Part shown: piece by piece, positions 57,901 to 64,000 of the stretch
Numbering within the stretch: position 1 is the stretch's first letter
How the letters are laid out: every line of letters begins with the position of its first letter
Origin: Anisus vortex
Taxonomy: Eukaryota > Mollusca > Gastropoda > Planorbidae
Direction of reading: 5' to 3'
DNA length: 64,000 bases
Assembly: GCA_949126835.1 (NCBI GenBank)
Contig: OX421496.1
Location: 24,327,844 to 24,391,843 of the forward strand
The notes under the pieces: model-generated
What the model saw: the letters and a program-made list of their open reading frames with translations, nothing else
Databases searched by the model: none
What the model was told of the DNA's origin: nothing
Made by a program: the position numbers and the translations under genes

Positions 57901-60370
57901 ACATAAACCTATGTTTGGTCTCATGGTCTAGTAGTCACATTGGAATGAGCAAAGCTTAGACATTCTCCAAAATCATATTTTGTGTGAGCGTAGTAGTTAT
58001 AAACATATTTAAACAAATTATTCCAGAAAGGAAGATCGCTATATTTATACTAGCTATATATTATATTCCATTCAAGAACGTAGAGAGATATGCTTATATT
58101 ATAGGAATAGGACGAATCTTTGTTTTCAAAAATCATTAAAAAATATTTTTTATAGACTGTTTAAGCTTTAAAAAAAATGAGAATGGCGATTATCTTTGTA
58201 AATCAGAACATGCCAAATAACAAAGGGTGAAATAATAAATAATAAAGATACACATGGGCTAATGGTAAAAAATGGGATAATAATAATTATACTAGCACGT
58301 TGGTATAAATGGTAAAAGGTGGAAATGGCAAAATATGAATGGCATATGGCGGTGTGACATAAGATTATGACATAACAGGCACTGAAAGGAGCGAATGATA
58401 TTGGTTATATATATATAAAATAAATGACATTCAGAGTCGACATATTTAGTATTTAGTCATATTGTAGCCTATTAACAAAAGACAAAGAGAAAAAAAATGA
58501 ATGACATAGGCCTATTAACAAATGAAATATTTTCATCAAATATTGAGCTTTACGATACATGCATATAGTAGCCAATGAATGGATAGTAACATGGACTGAA
58601 AATAGCAAAATTTAAACTTGTAAACTAGTCTAGACCTATTAGAAGACTTTTTAAAAATATAAAGCCTAGACCAGGCCTATAAGCTATCTAACCAACAGGA
58701 ATTAATTTAACAGCTTTCGATGACAATGACAGAACTAGAATATGGTTTTATTAAATTTCAGGCCTACGGTAGACATGAACTATTATAAAAAATATTACAA
58801 TAATATATTATTATATAGTCAGAGTCAGAGCCTACGTTTAGCCTAATTTATACTAGGCCTTCTTGCTAGAAAAAAAAAAAAAGAAATGCGTAGCCTACTC
58901 TGGATTCTCATTGTTTAAAAATTAGGGTTGGTTTTATATATGCACAATGCCTACAAATAGTAGGCTAGGCTTTCTATTTCCTTTTAAATATGCCTAAAAT
59001 AATGGACTATGGACTCTTCTAGGCCTACCATTCAGACGCCACGAGTCAAGATCCGAGGCCCGAGTGTGAAACAATTTTTTTTTTAATTTGATCTAAATAG
59101 TTTTTTCATGCTGCTATAGTAGGTTACATACGATCTAAATATTTGACAAAGTCGTTAGCAATTATATTACATAGTAACCTAGCATAAAAAATATAGACAT
59201 AGTCATAGACTAGCCCTTTTTTTAAATAGTAAATTTACTAAAATTAAAAATAAGTAGGCCCTATGGGGAGGGGAGGTTAGAGCCGAAATATCAACAAAAC
59301 CCAGAATAAATTTATAATAAAATACGTAAAGTAAGACCTTTTGTAGATTTCTATGCCGTCTTGTGTAGACTCTAAAAGCCCTACGTTTTATTCGTAAGAC
59401 AAGTTATATTCGGGATACGTAGGCCTACGCCTTTAACGAACATGTGAAAATCATGTCTATAAATAGAACGTGAACCCTTTCCTTTACTTTTACAGGCTTT
59501 CTTGGAAACTTTTATCTGAATCACTGAATCTAGAATAAATGTACTAAATAGGCCTAAGTCTCTTGAAATAAATAGAATAGGCCTTGATTACTGTAATACG
59601 ATTAGTATGTTTTATAAATTTTAAGATCGGTGCATTTTATATTTCTTTTGTTATGGTCTTTATTCATTTAAGAATAGGTCGTTGCGTCATCGGCGTGACC
59701 TCGTCTCGCTTCTGACTGCGGGCGCCAAAACGTTTCGAGGTCATTTGATTTGAACTCGCAACTGGTGTCAAAACAACAATAGCCTAGAAAAAAACAAGTC
59801 CCACTCGAGGACACACATTTTCGATTCGATTCCCGTTACAGTAACGAGGTATTAATGTAGCCTTGTATAAAGATAAATAATGTATACAAATTATATTTCA
59901 TGCTAAATTGAACAAGCTTCAGCGTTGTTTATCTTGTTAAAAGTTAAAATTAGACCTAAGAATATAGCAGCCTTGTGAAATCGACTACTAGTCTAAGACT
60001 AAGCCTTTACACCACTTTACGGTATTAGAAAGTTCAAGGCTAACGAAGTGGGTTGCATTTTAGTATTCACAATGTTTGGCAAAATCAAAACAAAATTAAC
60101 ACTGATCTACGACAAATTATGGAATTACGTGCCAGGCGACTTTTTTATGTCACACAAAAGGTCACCAATGGAACGCGCAAAATTCAAATGTTCTTACTTC
60201 AGCGCGTGCAACTAGTCCTTTACGCGTGCTGTAATGTTATATATTATATACAAGTTATATAGCATATATTAGAATGAGTATTTATTTCTAGAATACCAAC
60301 TGCAACTACGTACAATTTAGAAGTAATCATTATAACTTACAGGTTTTGGATCTCCATCTCCTGTGTCCAT
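39794..60370 (-). CDS. Gene 2: zinc-finger plus HMG-box protein (HBP1-like C-terminus), 8 exons, complete
   Basis: Exons, 5' to 3' on the minus strand: 60370-60341, 44890-44720, 43902-43697, 43600-43524, 42171-42039, 41406-41340, 40443-40286 and 39929-39794. All have AG/GT borders and matching phases, and the 978 nt give 325 residues plus TAG. Residues 37-54 are an acidic Asp/Asn/Glu run. Zinc finger 1 is C98-C101-H114-H118 and finger 2 is C127-C130-H143-C149. The HMG box spans about 253-320 ([20 protein letters not shown], then [11 protein letters not shown]). The protein ends FPNCWKRKK, much like the C-terminus of HBP1, but the AXH domain of HBP1 is absent and zinc fingers stand in its place. 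A nuclear DNA-binding transcription factor is the likely role. The family assignment within HMG proteins is inference. Confidence 0.85.
40286..40443 (-). CDS. Gene 2 exon 7 (first half of HMG box)
   Basis: The exon is 158 nt, phase 0 to 2, after acceptor TTTTAG. It encodes [16 protein letters not shown] and [12 protein letters not shown]: the N-terminal strand and helix 1 of a sequence-specific type HMG box (RPMNxFM signature). Donor GTGAAT. Confidence 0.9.
40894..40907 (+). repeat. C14 homopolymer in gene 2 intron
   Basis: Fourteen consecutive C on the plus strand, hence G14 in the gene 2 transcript, downstream of exon 6. Confidence 0.9.
41340..41406 (-). CDS. Gene 2 exon 6 (67-nt micro-exon)
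   Basis: Phase 2 to 0; it encodes [19 protein letters not shown] between acceptor TTAG and donor GTAATT. It is short, and C14/G14 homopolymers lie in the introns on each side. Skipping it would shift the frame ahead of the HMG box. Confidence 0.75.
41504..41517 (+). repeat. G14 homopolymer in gene 2 intron
   Basis: Fourteen consecutive G on the plus strand, hence C14 in the gene 2 transcript, upstream of exon 6. Confidence 0.9.
41766..42004 (-). mobile_element. tRNA-derived SINE
   Basis: On the minus strand an A-box-like TGGCTGAGCAGCTGG (41982-41996) is followed at tRNA spacing by a B-box-like GGTTCAAAATC (41955-41965). The body contains CCACCCAGCTCTGATGGGTA and GTACTGGCCACAAAT, which resemble dispersed molluscan SINEs as I recall them. 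The 3' end is set only approximately and no target duplication was found. Confidence 0.65.
42039..42171 (-). CDS. Gene 2 exon 5 (linker)
   Basis: The exon is 133 nt, phase 1 to 2. It is Ser/Glu-rich ([20 protein letters not shown]), then has a short helix [10 protein letters not shown]. The SINE lies about 35 bp past its donor. Confidence 0.8.
42172..43523 (-). other. Intron of gene 2, nothing recognised
   Basis: AT-rich sequence between exons 4 and 5; no element, exon or array is seen. Confidence 0.6.
43524..43600 (-). CDS. Gene 2 exon 4 (end of finger 2)
   Basis: The exon is 77 nt, phase 2 to 1. It reads [13 protein letters not shown], supplying the His and a final Cys so that finger 2 is C2HC. 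A basic cluster (KKRKRCRGG) could be a nuclear localisation signal. Confidence 0.85.
43697..43902 (-). CDS. Gene 2 exon 3 (zinc finger 1 and start of finger 2)
   Basis: The exon is 206 nt, phase 0 to 2, after acceptor GAGCAG. A basic Gln-rich helix ([16 protein letters not shown]) precedes finger 1, [21 protein letters not shown], with canonical spacing. Finger 2 begins [11 protein letters not shown] and is completed by the next exon. Donor GTAATT. Confidence 0.88.
43903..44719 (-). other. Intron of gene 2, AT microsatellite only
   Basis: It contains an AT run at about 43923-43941 near the exon 3 acceptor, where it may replace a normal pyrimidine tract. Otherwise nothing is recognised. Confidence 0.5.
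44720..44890 (-). CDS. Gene 2 exon 2 (acidic region)
   Basis: The 57 codons are in phase 0 at both ends, with acceptor TTTCAG and the weaker donor GTAAAT. It starts [11 protein letters not shown] and then carries the acidic stretch [14 protein letters not shown], possibly an activation or interaction segment. Confidence 0.75.
44891..45639 (-). other. Start-proximal part of gene 2 intron 1, nothing recognised
   Basis: This is AT-rich DNA between exon 2 and the nested transposons. The 63-codon plus frame at 45145-45336 is low-complexity and unsupported. Confidence 0.5.
46317..46486 (+). repeat. G16 and C17 homopolymers
   Basis: Sixteen G (46317-46332) lie just outside the hAT end and seventeen C (46470-46486) just inside it. 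They could pair as a hairpin and are prone to length change. Confidence 0.8.
46571..48396 (+). mobile_element. RTE-type LINE, 5'-truncated, with target duplication
   Basis: It is flanked by an exact 11-bp direct repeat ATGAATTGTAA at 46560-46570 and 48397-48407. It lacks the endonuclease and starts just before the reverse transcriptase. It is the innermost and therefore youngest layer of the nest. The 3' end is a short GA-rich tail. Confidence 0.88.
46572..48374 (+). CDS. LINE reverse transcriptase, open but N-terminally truncated
   Basis: About 600 codons without a stop. Numbering the open frame from 46458, the RT has [44 protein letters not shown], motif [14 protein letters not shown] (Asp282 and Asp288), [11 protein letters not shown] and motif C FADD at 382-385, then the RTE C-terminus with [13 protein letters not shown] and [12 protein letters not shown]. 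All catalytic residues are present. The first 38 codons of the open frame (including a run of prolines) are hAT sequence and chance read-through. Without an endonuclease it is unlikely to mobilise by itself. Confidence 0.88.
   Translation, partial: KSIKKDKNDYIKNLAAEAETAASKGNIKELYSITKKLAGKFQQQNKPIKDKEGNKLTNAEKQEERWVEYFKELLNRPSPLNTPDIQPAERDLEIDCNRPTKEEIKNAIKTLKNGKAAGPDGIPAEAIKADIELSTNVLYNIIGNIWEKGELPKDWREGYLVKLPKKGDLTDCSNYRGIMLLSVPGKVLNRIILERIKKAVDGLLRDEQAGFRQNKSCLDPIAALRIIIEQCTEWNASLYINFIDFEKAFDSVDRENLWKLLRHYGIPQKLTDLIKNTYHNMRCRIIHDGKLTEAFEIESGVRQGCLLSPFLFLLVIDWVMKNTTENRKNGIQWTLFKQLEDLDFADDIALLAQSHKQMQEKTAILDSWAQQLGLKINDRKSKIMRINSKSTDVVEVRGRVLEEVDNFTYLGSIVDKEGGSGTNIKVKIQKARVAFAMLKNIWKTKQIRTKTKLRIFNSNVKSVLLYGSESWRLTKGDLNKLQTFVNGCLRRIMDIKWYDKITNATVWERTAHIPVEQEIQKRRWRWIGHTLRKPTTNLTRQALSWNPQGARRRGRPKNTWRREVEKDVQVIGRTWKELEKIARDRRTWKEIVDGLCSTRS
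48420..49990 (-). pseudogene. Decayed hAT transposase (ZBED5/SCAND3-like)
   Basis: Minus-strand fragments include [19 protein letters not shown] and [20 protein letters not shown] (49.7-49.86 kb), an EMIVER remnant of the usual VRWLSRG, and an LSLQGK-like stretch near 49.5 kb where the family has LADIFEHLNxLNLSLQGK. Several stops and frame changes occur. The resemblance is to ZBED5/SCAND3-type hAT transposases, from memory. The plus-strand frames at 48590-48889 and 49815-50189 are shadows. Confidence 0.6.
52339..54879. mobile_element. Non-autonomous hAT-like element carrying a minisatellite
   Basis: The ends TAGGGATGTGACAATTTT (left) and TAAGGATGTGACAATTTT (right, inverted) are flanked by CTTATAAG (52331-52338) and TTTATAAG (54880-54887), a 7/8 match for a hAT-type 8-bp duplication. 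The ends resemble those of the element at 6748-7888. No transposase frame is seen; the interior is AT-rich. Confidence 0.7.
52396..52716 (+). repeat. 42-bp minisatellite with shorter variants, about 8 units
   Basis: The unit contains TGGTGCCAACCCATGATATA and TTGTCACTTTGAACAGTCTT. Some units lack six bases (GACCTC for GAACAGTCTTG). It lies within the left arm of the hAT-like element. Minus-strand peptides across it ([10 protein letters not shown] repeats) are artefacts. Confidence 0.9.
55078..55184 (-). pseudogene. Possible broken zinc-finger exon
   Basis: The minus strand reads acceptor CTCCAG, then 35 codons including [10 protein letters not shown], a TAA (55140-55142), and [14 protein letters not shown], ending at donor GTAAGA. 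The pattern C-x2-C, then H and C, would be a C2HC finger if the stop were a sense codon. Its phase does not fit exon 2 of gene 2, so it is either a decayed exon, an alternative non-coding exon or a transposon scrap. Confidence 0.3.
55291..55582. mobile_element. MITE, 292 bp
   Basis: Inverted ends CATAGACTATAATA and, a few bases further in, ATGGACCGCTTGC are found at both sides. The flanks GGTCATAC (left) and GTCATAC (right) form a 7-8 bp duplication, suggesting hAT affinity. Confidence 0.75.
56193..56310 (+). mobile_element. One end of a MITE with GGGGCTGTGCATAAAGTA terminus
   Basis: The sequence GGGGCTGTGCATAAAGTA, then TGTCACGC, G-rich tracts and GTGTGACGTCACAC, matches a terminal sequence I remember as widespread in invertebrate genomes. 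The opposite end was not found, so length and type are unknown. Confidence 0.5.
56534..57081 (+). pseudogene. Frameshifted coding remnant with C2H2-like end
   Basis: A first frame (56534 to about 56705) reads [20 protein letters not shown] and continues in another frame as [30 protein letters not shown] and [19 protein letters not shown], a degenerate zinc finger with Cys and His but a missing Cys, then a basic stretch and [15 protein letters not shown] before TGA. It looks like the tail of a transposon-encoded protein. I cannot name it. Confidence 0.4.
57622..57765 (+). mobile_element. RTE LINE 3' scrap
   Basis: The plus frame reads [19 protein letters not shown] and [18 protein letters not shown], then TRQALK. 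This matches the C-terminus of the LINE at 46571-48396 ([18 protein letters not shown]), so it is a fragment of a related element of about 140 bp. Confidence 0.8.
57766..60340 (-). other. Start-proximal intron 1 of gene 2 with a CG-rich patch
   Basis: Mostly AT-rich, with many AGGCCT hexamers. A CG-rich patch at about 59680-59840 contains GGCGCCAAAA (59721-59730), an E2F-type site in reverse, and GCGTCATCGGCGTGACCTCG. No exon is recognised. Confidence 0.4.
60341..60370 (-). CDS. Gene 2 exon 1 (start codon)
   Basis: Ten codons, [10 protein letters not shown], end in phase 0 at donor GTAAGT. The context (A at -3, G at +4) is favourable. Two ATGs lie upstream in other frames (60393, 60383), but only this one continues through exon 2; the others hit a stop at once. 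Assignment to gene 2 rests on phase and on the acidic continuation, because the intron is 15.4 kb. Confidence 0.6.
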
Positions 60371-60620
60371 TCTCTTTCCTCATGGTAATCCATTGGATTT
60401 CGGCATAATGAGCGCGGTGAAATCGCCGGTTTGAAAGGGCGAAGCCAGCACAGCTGTCTGTGCGAACCGTTAGCTATCTCGTAGTAAACTAGAAAGTGGG
60501 TTACAAACGCTACAGTCCCAAAACAAAAAGGGCGGGCAAGGCCTGTGATTGGATTCAACCGAGAGCGCTACAGACACGAGTTTTTCGATTGGTTGAAAAA
60601 GGTAAACTTTATGAATTTGC
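60371..60620 (-). promoter_or_regulatory. Probable 5' leader and promoter of gene 2
   Basis: This region is richer in CG than its surroundings. It has two inverted CCAAT boxes, read as ATTGG on the plus strand at 60548-60552 and 60588-60592, 40 bp apart. No TATA box is evident. The two upstream ATGs at 60393 and 60383 would start frames that overlap the main start. The transcription start is not defined by the sequence. Confidence 0.45.
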
Positions 60621-62826
60621 AATAAACATTAGTTCCCTCGCACCGATTAACCTTAACTTGAGCGGAGAAATTGGGAATAGGTTGGTAGTTGATAACAGGA
60701 TAACATAAAAAGCGCAGACTAAGGTTATCTTATTTCATTTTACATTTAAAAAAAGATAAGTTGAGCTCAGAGATGAATATCTCGTCTATAATTCTATAGG
60801 CCCAGAACTTAGACTTAAATATTATAGTCTGATATTACGTTGTACATTATAATAGGCCTAACTGATAGGCCTACAATATAAAACGTGTAGGCTATAGCTC
60901 TAGATCTAATATTAATTTTAGATTTTTATACCTCCAAGTAATTAATTAAAATACGTTTTAATACTGTAAACATTCGCAAAAAAATATATATTTAGTCCTA
61001 AACAACTTCTCATTTAAAGAAATTTATTTTTTCAATAAATACGGCTCTTCTTGTTGTAGCAATAATGCAATATATAGACTAGGTCTACGGGTAGACCTAC
61101 ATAAAACAATAATAATAAAATATCTTTTACTTTGTAAAAATTAGTGATAGGCCTACACAGCATACGGCTATTACGGAGAGGGGACTGCATATTTTCCCCC
61201 ACCTCAAATGTCTTTAGCATTTACCAGTATAGTTTTTGGCCTTTGGATTTTAAATCTAGCCAGTCTCACGTCATCATTATAAATAGCTCTCAGTCTCGAT
61301 ATATCTGACCTAAAGAATCGCGTTAGGGGATTCCCAGGCGAGCGCTATACACGAACATGGTTTTGGATCCGCTCCTTTAGTTCTATTATTTATTTAATGT
61401 TTTTAATTAATGATGAGTTCATTGCCACGGCCATTTGTGGTCTAAGTTAAATAGACTTAGACAAAGTATAGATCTAATTATTAAATAATAATATTGTAAA
61501 TTGTTATATAGTTACATTTCAGAAAGATTTTTTAATTTTCGGAATTTCTCTTTTGTCAGCGATAATGGATTTAGAATATAGATAGCAGACAATAGAGTCT
61601 ATGCTTTCGACATTTTTTCAAATTTATGAGTCATTATTTTACAGTTATTTACTTTAGTAATTATTGTAGGATAGGCCTATGCCTAGTTTTTGTAGGCCTA
61701 ATATTATTAGCTGTGATTTTGTGTAGGCCTAGAGAAAAATATAAGAGTGCGCATACATTTTAACTAAAATAATAATATAGGCCTAGGCTATCTTTAAAAA
61801 TAATAAAGGGCTTAAGAAAACATTAGAAACAAGAACACATTTAGATAAATGCTAGACATAGCCTAGTACGCTAGACCCTATACCATATGTAGGCTACTAT
61901 TTTATATTTATAGGCCCCATTATCGTAAAACTATATACTACTATAGTTTAAGGTTTTATTACACACGAATATGTGTAACAAAGAATGTAAAACCACCAAA
62001 ACAACTTTTTTTTAAACCAGGATAGAAAATCCAAAAAGCTAGGCCTAATTTTAAGTAAGCTAGGCTTATATCATAGCCTATGCTTGTAACAGGATCTAAT
62101 GCATGAAACATTTATTTCTAAATTAGAAATAGGCCTACACCATTACAGGCCTACTTTAATAAATTACCCAGAACGACAAAAAAGATATAAACACATATGG
62201 CCTACTTATTAGGTCTACTATAACCCATGGAAGGACGAATGTTCTTTTCTTTCTTATATATGTGGCATTCAGGCATGGCATTGGTTGCCAAAACTAGAAC
62301 TAGTCATGAAAATCAACAGCTCAATATCATGTATGAAGAACGTAGGGTATGCTTGTCTTAAATGTAATTAAAATAATAATGAGAAGTAAACAGACTGTAT
62401 AATTAGCCATATTTCAAAGATGTCTGTCATAAACAATAAAGAAAGTGAGAATGCATGGAGTCGCGGCGTCTACATCTAGGGGAGAGGTGGGTAATTCGTA
62501 CCCCCTAAGGGAACAAATTAACAATAAAAAAACTAACTGTAGAAAAAAGTTTTTTTTAACGTTAAAACAATTATTGTTGACAAAAGAATGAAAATACAAG
62601 ATTTCAACGTTTTATTATGAAAACAAAGAGCACAATTAATAAAATTTAAAAAAGACCAAGTGGTACGAATTACCCTCACCAGCGTTCAATTCGTAGGCCT
62701 ACCACTAGGGAAGGTAATAAGTACCAAAAGGAAAGAAAAAAATTTTTTTTTTGGAATGTTGAAGCTGAAGTATTTTTCTTTATCTCAATTGTATAAAATA
62801 AACTCACAGGCATAATTCACAAGTAT
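60621..62826. other. Non-coding region upstream of gene 2, rich in AGGCCT
   Basis: AT-rich sequence with frequent TAGGCCTA-like palindromes; a slightly CG-richer patch lies near 61310-61380. No coding region is supported. Confidence 0.5.
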
Positions 62827-63604
62827 AATTATCCAGTGATCCATTTTGTGAGGCTGATGCACAGAATGCAACATGTACCCATTCTCTACAGATAAAACAT
62901 TGTATCATGTCGTCCTCAAGATTCTCATCGCGCATAAAGCAGTACCATAGGAGATCTTTTTTGGGGGCCGATAGACCTTAGTCTTAGGTCTTATTTTCTG
63001 GAGCATTTTTTGCACTTTTGCACTACTTGTAGTCTTATTGGTATTTTTTTTTGATAAATTGAGGTTGTTGTTTTTTTCAAAGCAACTATTTGTATTTTTA
63101 GCTTTAGGGGTCAATTAAAGCTGTCGTTTATAAGGGATTGATGTCAATATTTGAGAGATTTCTTGTTTACTTTTTCTTTGTCCATGTCTAGTAACTGGCA
63201 CTAATATTGGTGAGATTTGTCTCACATGAATGTAATGATCTGGCGCTGCTTTATCTTCCGGCCCGGATAGAACTAAGCAGTCATAGTAACCTAAAACCTC
63301 CCCAATCTTAGTGAACAAGAGAACAATTGAAGTTAAAGATGAATATTCTTCCATACCATACTTTAATACAGAACTGTTTGTTTTGTTCTGAACTATTTAA
63401 CATTTGCTCTTCGCAATTAGTTCCAGCTCTCCCATGCATAGTGATTGGGCTTAACATGTCCTCGAGTCTCTCTGAAAAGTTGTTGTATCTTGTGTGAGGT
63501 GGCATATCAGAGCAAAGAATAGTTTGTCAAGCCCCTCATATTCACTAAAATGTTGGCACATATTATTTATAACTTAGTGAATCAGCTAGAGCTTTTTCTT
63601 GAAA
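62827..63604 (-). pseudogene. Decayed pogo-like transposase tail, duplication copy 1
   Basis: Minus-strand coding remnant: IGEVLGYYDCLVLSG, then ISPILVPVTRHGQRKSK and ILTSIPYKRQL, a TAA, KAKNTNSCFEKNN and KIRPKTKVYRPPKK, a frameshift, then DDMIQCFICREWVHVAFC. A basic linker followed by a C-x2-C-x4-H-x3-C half-finger is usual at the C-terminus of pogo/jerky-like DDE transposases in invertebrates, recognised from memory. At least one stop and one frameshift are present. Confidence 0.5.
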
Positions 63605-64000
63605 AATTATCCAGTGATCCATTTTGTGAGGCTGATGCACAGAATGCAACATGTACCCATTCTCTACAGATAAAACATTGTATCATGTCGTCCTCAAGAT
63701 TCTCATCGCGCATAAAGCAGTACCATAGGAGATCTTTTTTGGGGGCCGATAGACCTTAGTCTTAGGTCTTATTTTCTGGAGCATTTTTTGCACTTTTGCA
63801 CTACTTGTAGTCTTATTGGTATTTTTTTTTTATAAATTGAGGTTGTTGTTTTTTTCAAAGCAACTATTTGTATTTTTAGCTTTAGGGGTCAATTAAAGCT
63901 GTCGTTTATAAGGGATTGATGTCAATATTTGAGAGATTTCTTGTTTACTTTTTCTTTGTCCATGTCTAGTAACTGGCACTAATATTGGTGAGATTTGTCT
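63605..64000 (-). pseudogene. Decayed pogo-like transposase tail, duplication copy 2 (partial)
   Basis: This repeats the finger-bearing end of copy 1, with the same stop and frameshift, so the decay preceded the duplication. It runs off the window. Confidence 0.5.

Larger units (their letters stand above)
62827..64000. repeat. 778-bp tandem duplication, second copy cut by the window end
   Basis: Sequence from ATTATCCAGTGATCCATT at about 62828 recurs at about 63606 with an offset of 778 bp and is followed to the window end with almost no differences (for example TTTGATAAA versus TTTATAAA). More copies may follow outside. Confidence 0.9.

Noticed and set aside
60337..60558. 73-codon minus-strand frame starting at 60558
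   Set aside because: It runs through the probable promoter CCAAT box and cannot join exon 2 of gene 2 in phase.

Overview
The window is nuclear DNA from an animal, most likely a mollusc. It is AT-rich, with short coding exons bounded by GT/AG splice sites inside long introns, many unrelated minisatellites, RTE-type LINE copies, hAT-type DNA transposons and a tRNA-derived SINE whose body resembles dispersed molluscan SINEs as I remember them. Nothing prokaryotic is present (no operons, CRISPR or ribosome-binding sites). The species cannot be named from the sequence.

Two host genes converge. Gene 1 (+ strand, 501 to 30462, 5' end outside the window) has eleven exons whose phases all agree and that encode 683 C-terminal residues of a helical, armadillo/HEAT-like protein with a disordered Ser/Pro-rich insert carrying an RVSF motif. 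I do not recognise the family. Gene 2 (- strand, start codon at 60370, stop at 39794) has eight exons whose 978 nt encode a complete 325-residue protein: acidic N-terminus, two zinc fingers (C2H2 and C2HC) and a C-terminal HMG box whose last residues resemble the HBP1 C-terminus. About 9.3 kb of non-coding DNA separates the two stop codons.

The introns of gene 1 are loaded with tandem repeats: 47 bp x4, 39 bp x about 19, 26 bp x about 11, 31 bp x about 9, then in the last intron a 70-bp array of exactly 206 units (14131-28550) followed by a 58/64-bp array (28605-30263). Variant bases in the 70-bp array recur at fixed multi-unit offsets, which shows block duplication. The same gene carries a nearly intact RTE LINE, a second LINE with a 5' inversion flanked by an 11-bp target-site duplication, and a hAT-like element containing a smaller TA-flanked element.

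The 15.4-kb first intron of gene 2 holds a four-level nest: a decayed transposase-like gene split by an element with CAGGGTT-type ends, itself split by a hAT element with an 8-bp target duplication, itself split by an RTE LINE with an 11-bp target duplication. Further right are another hAT-like element carrying a 42-bp minisatellite, a short MITE, MITE and coding fossils, and a LINE scrap. The right end (60.6-64 kb) is non-coding, unusually rich in the hexamer AGGCCT, and ends in a 778-bp tandem duplication of a decayed pogo-like transposase tail.

Most long open frames here are either LINE reverse transcriptase or by-products of tandem repeats. The real host coding sequence is short and has to be assembled from splice phases.
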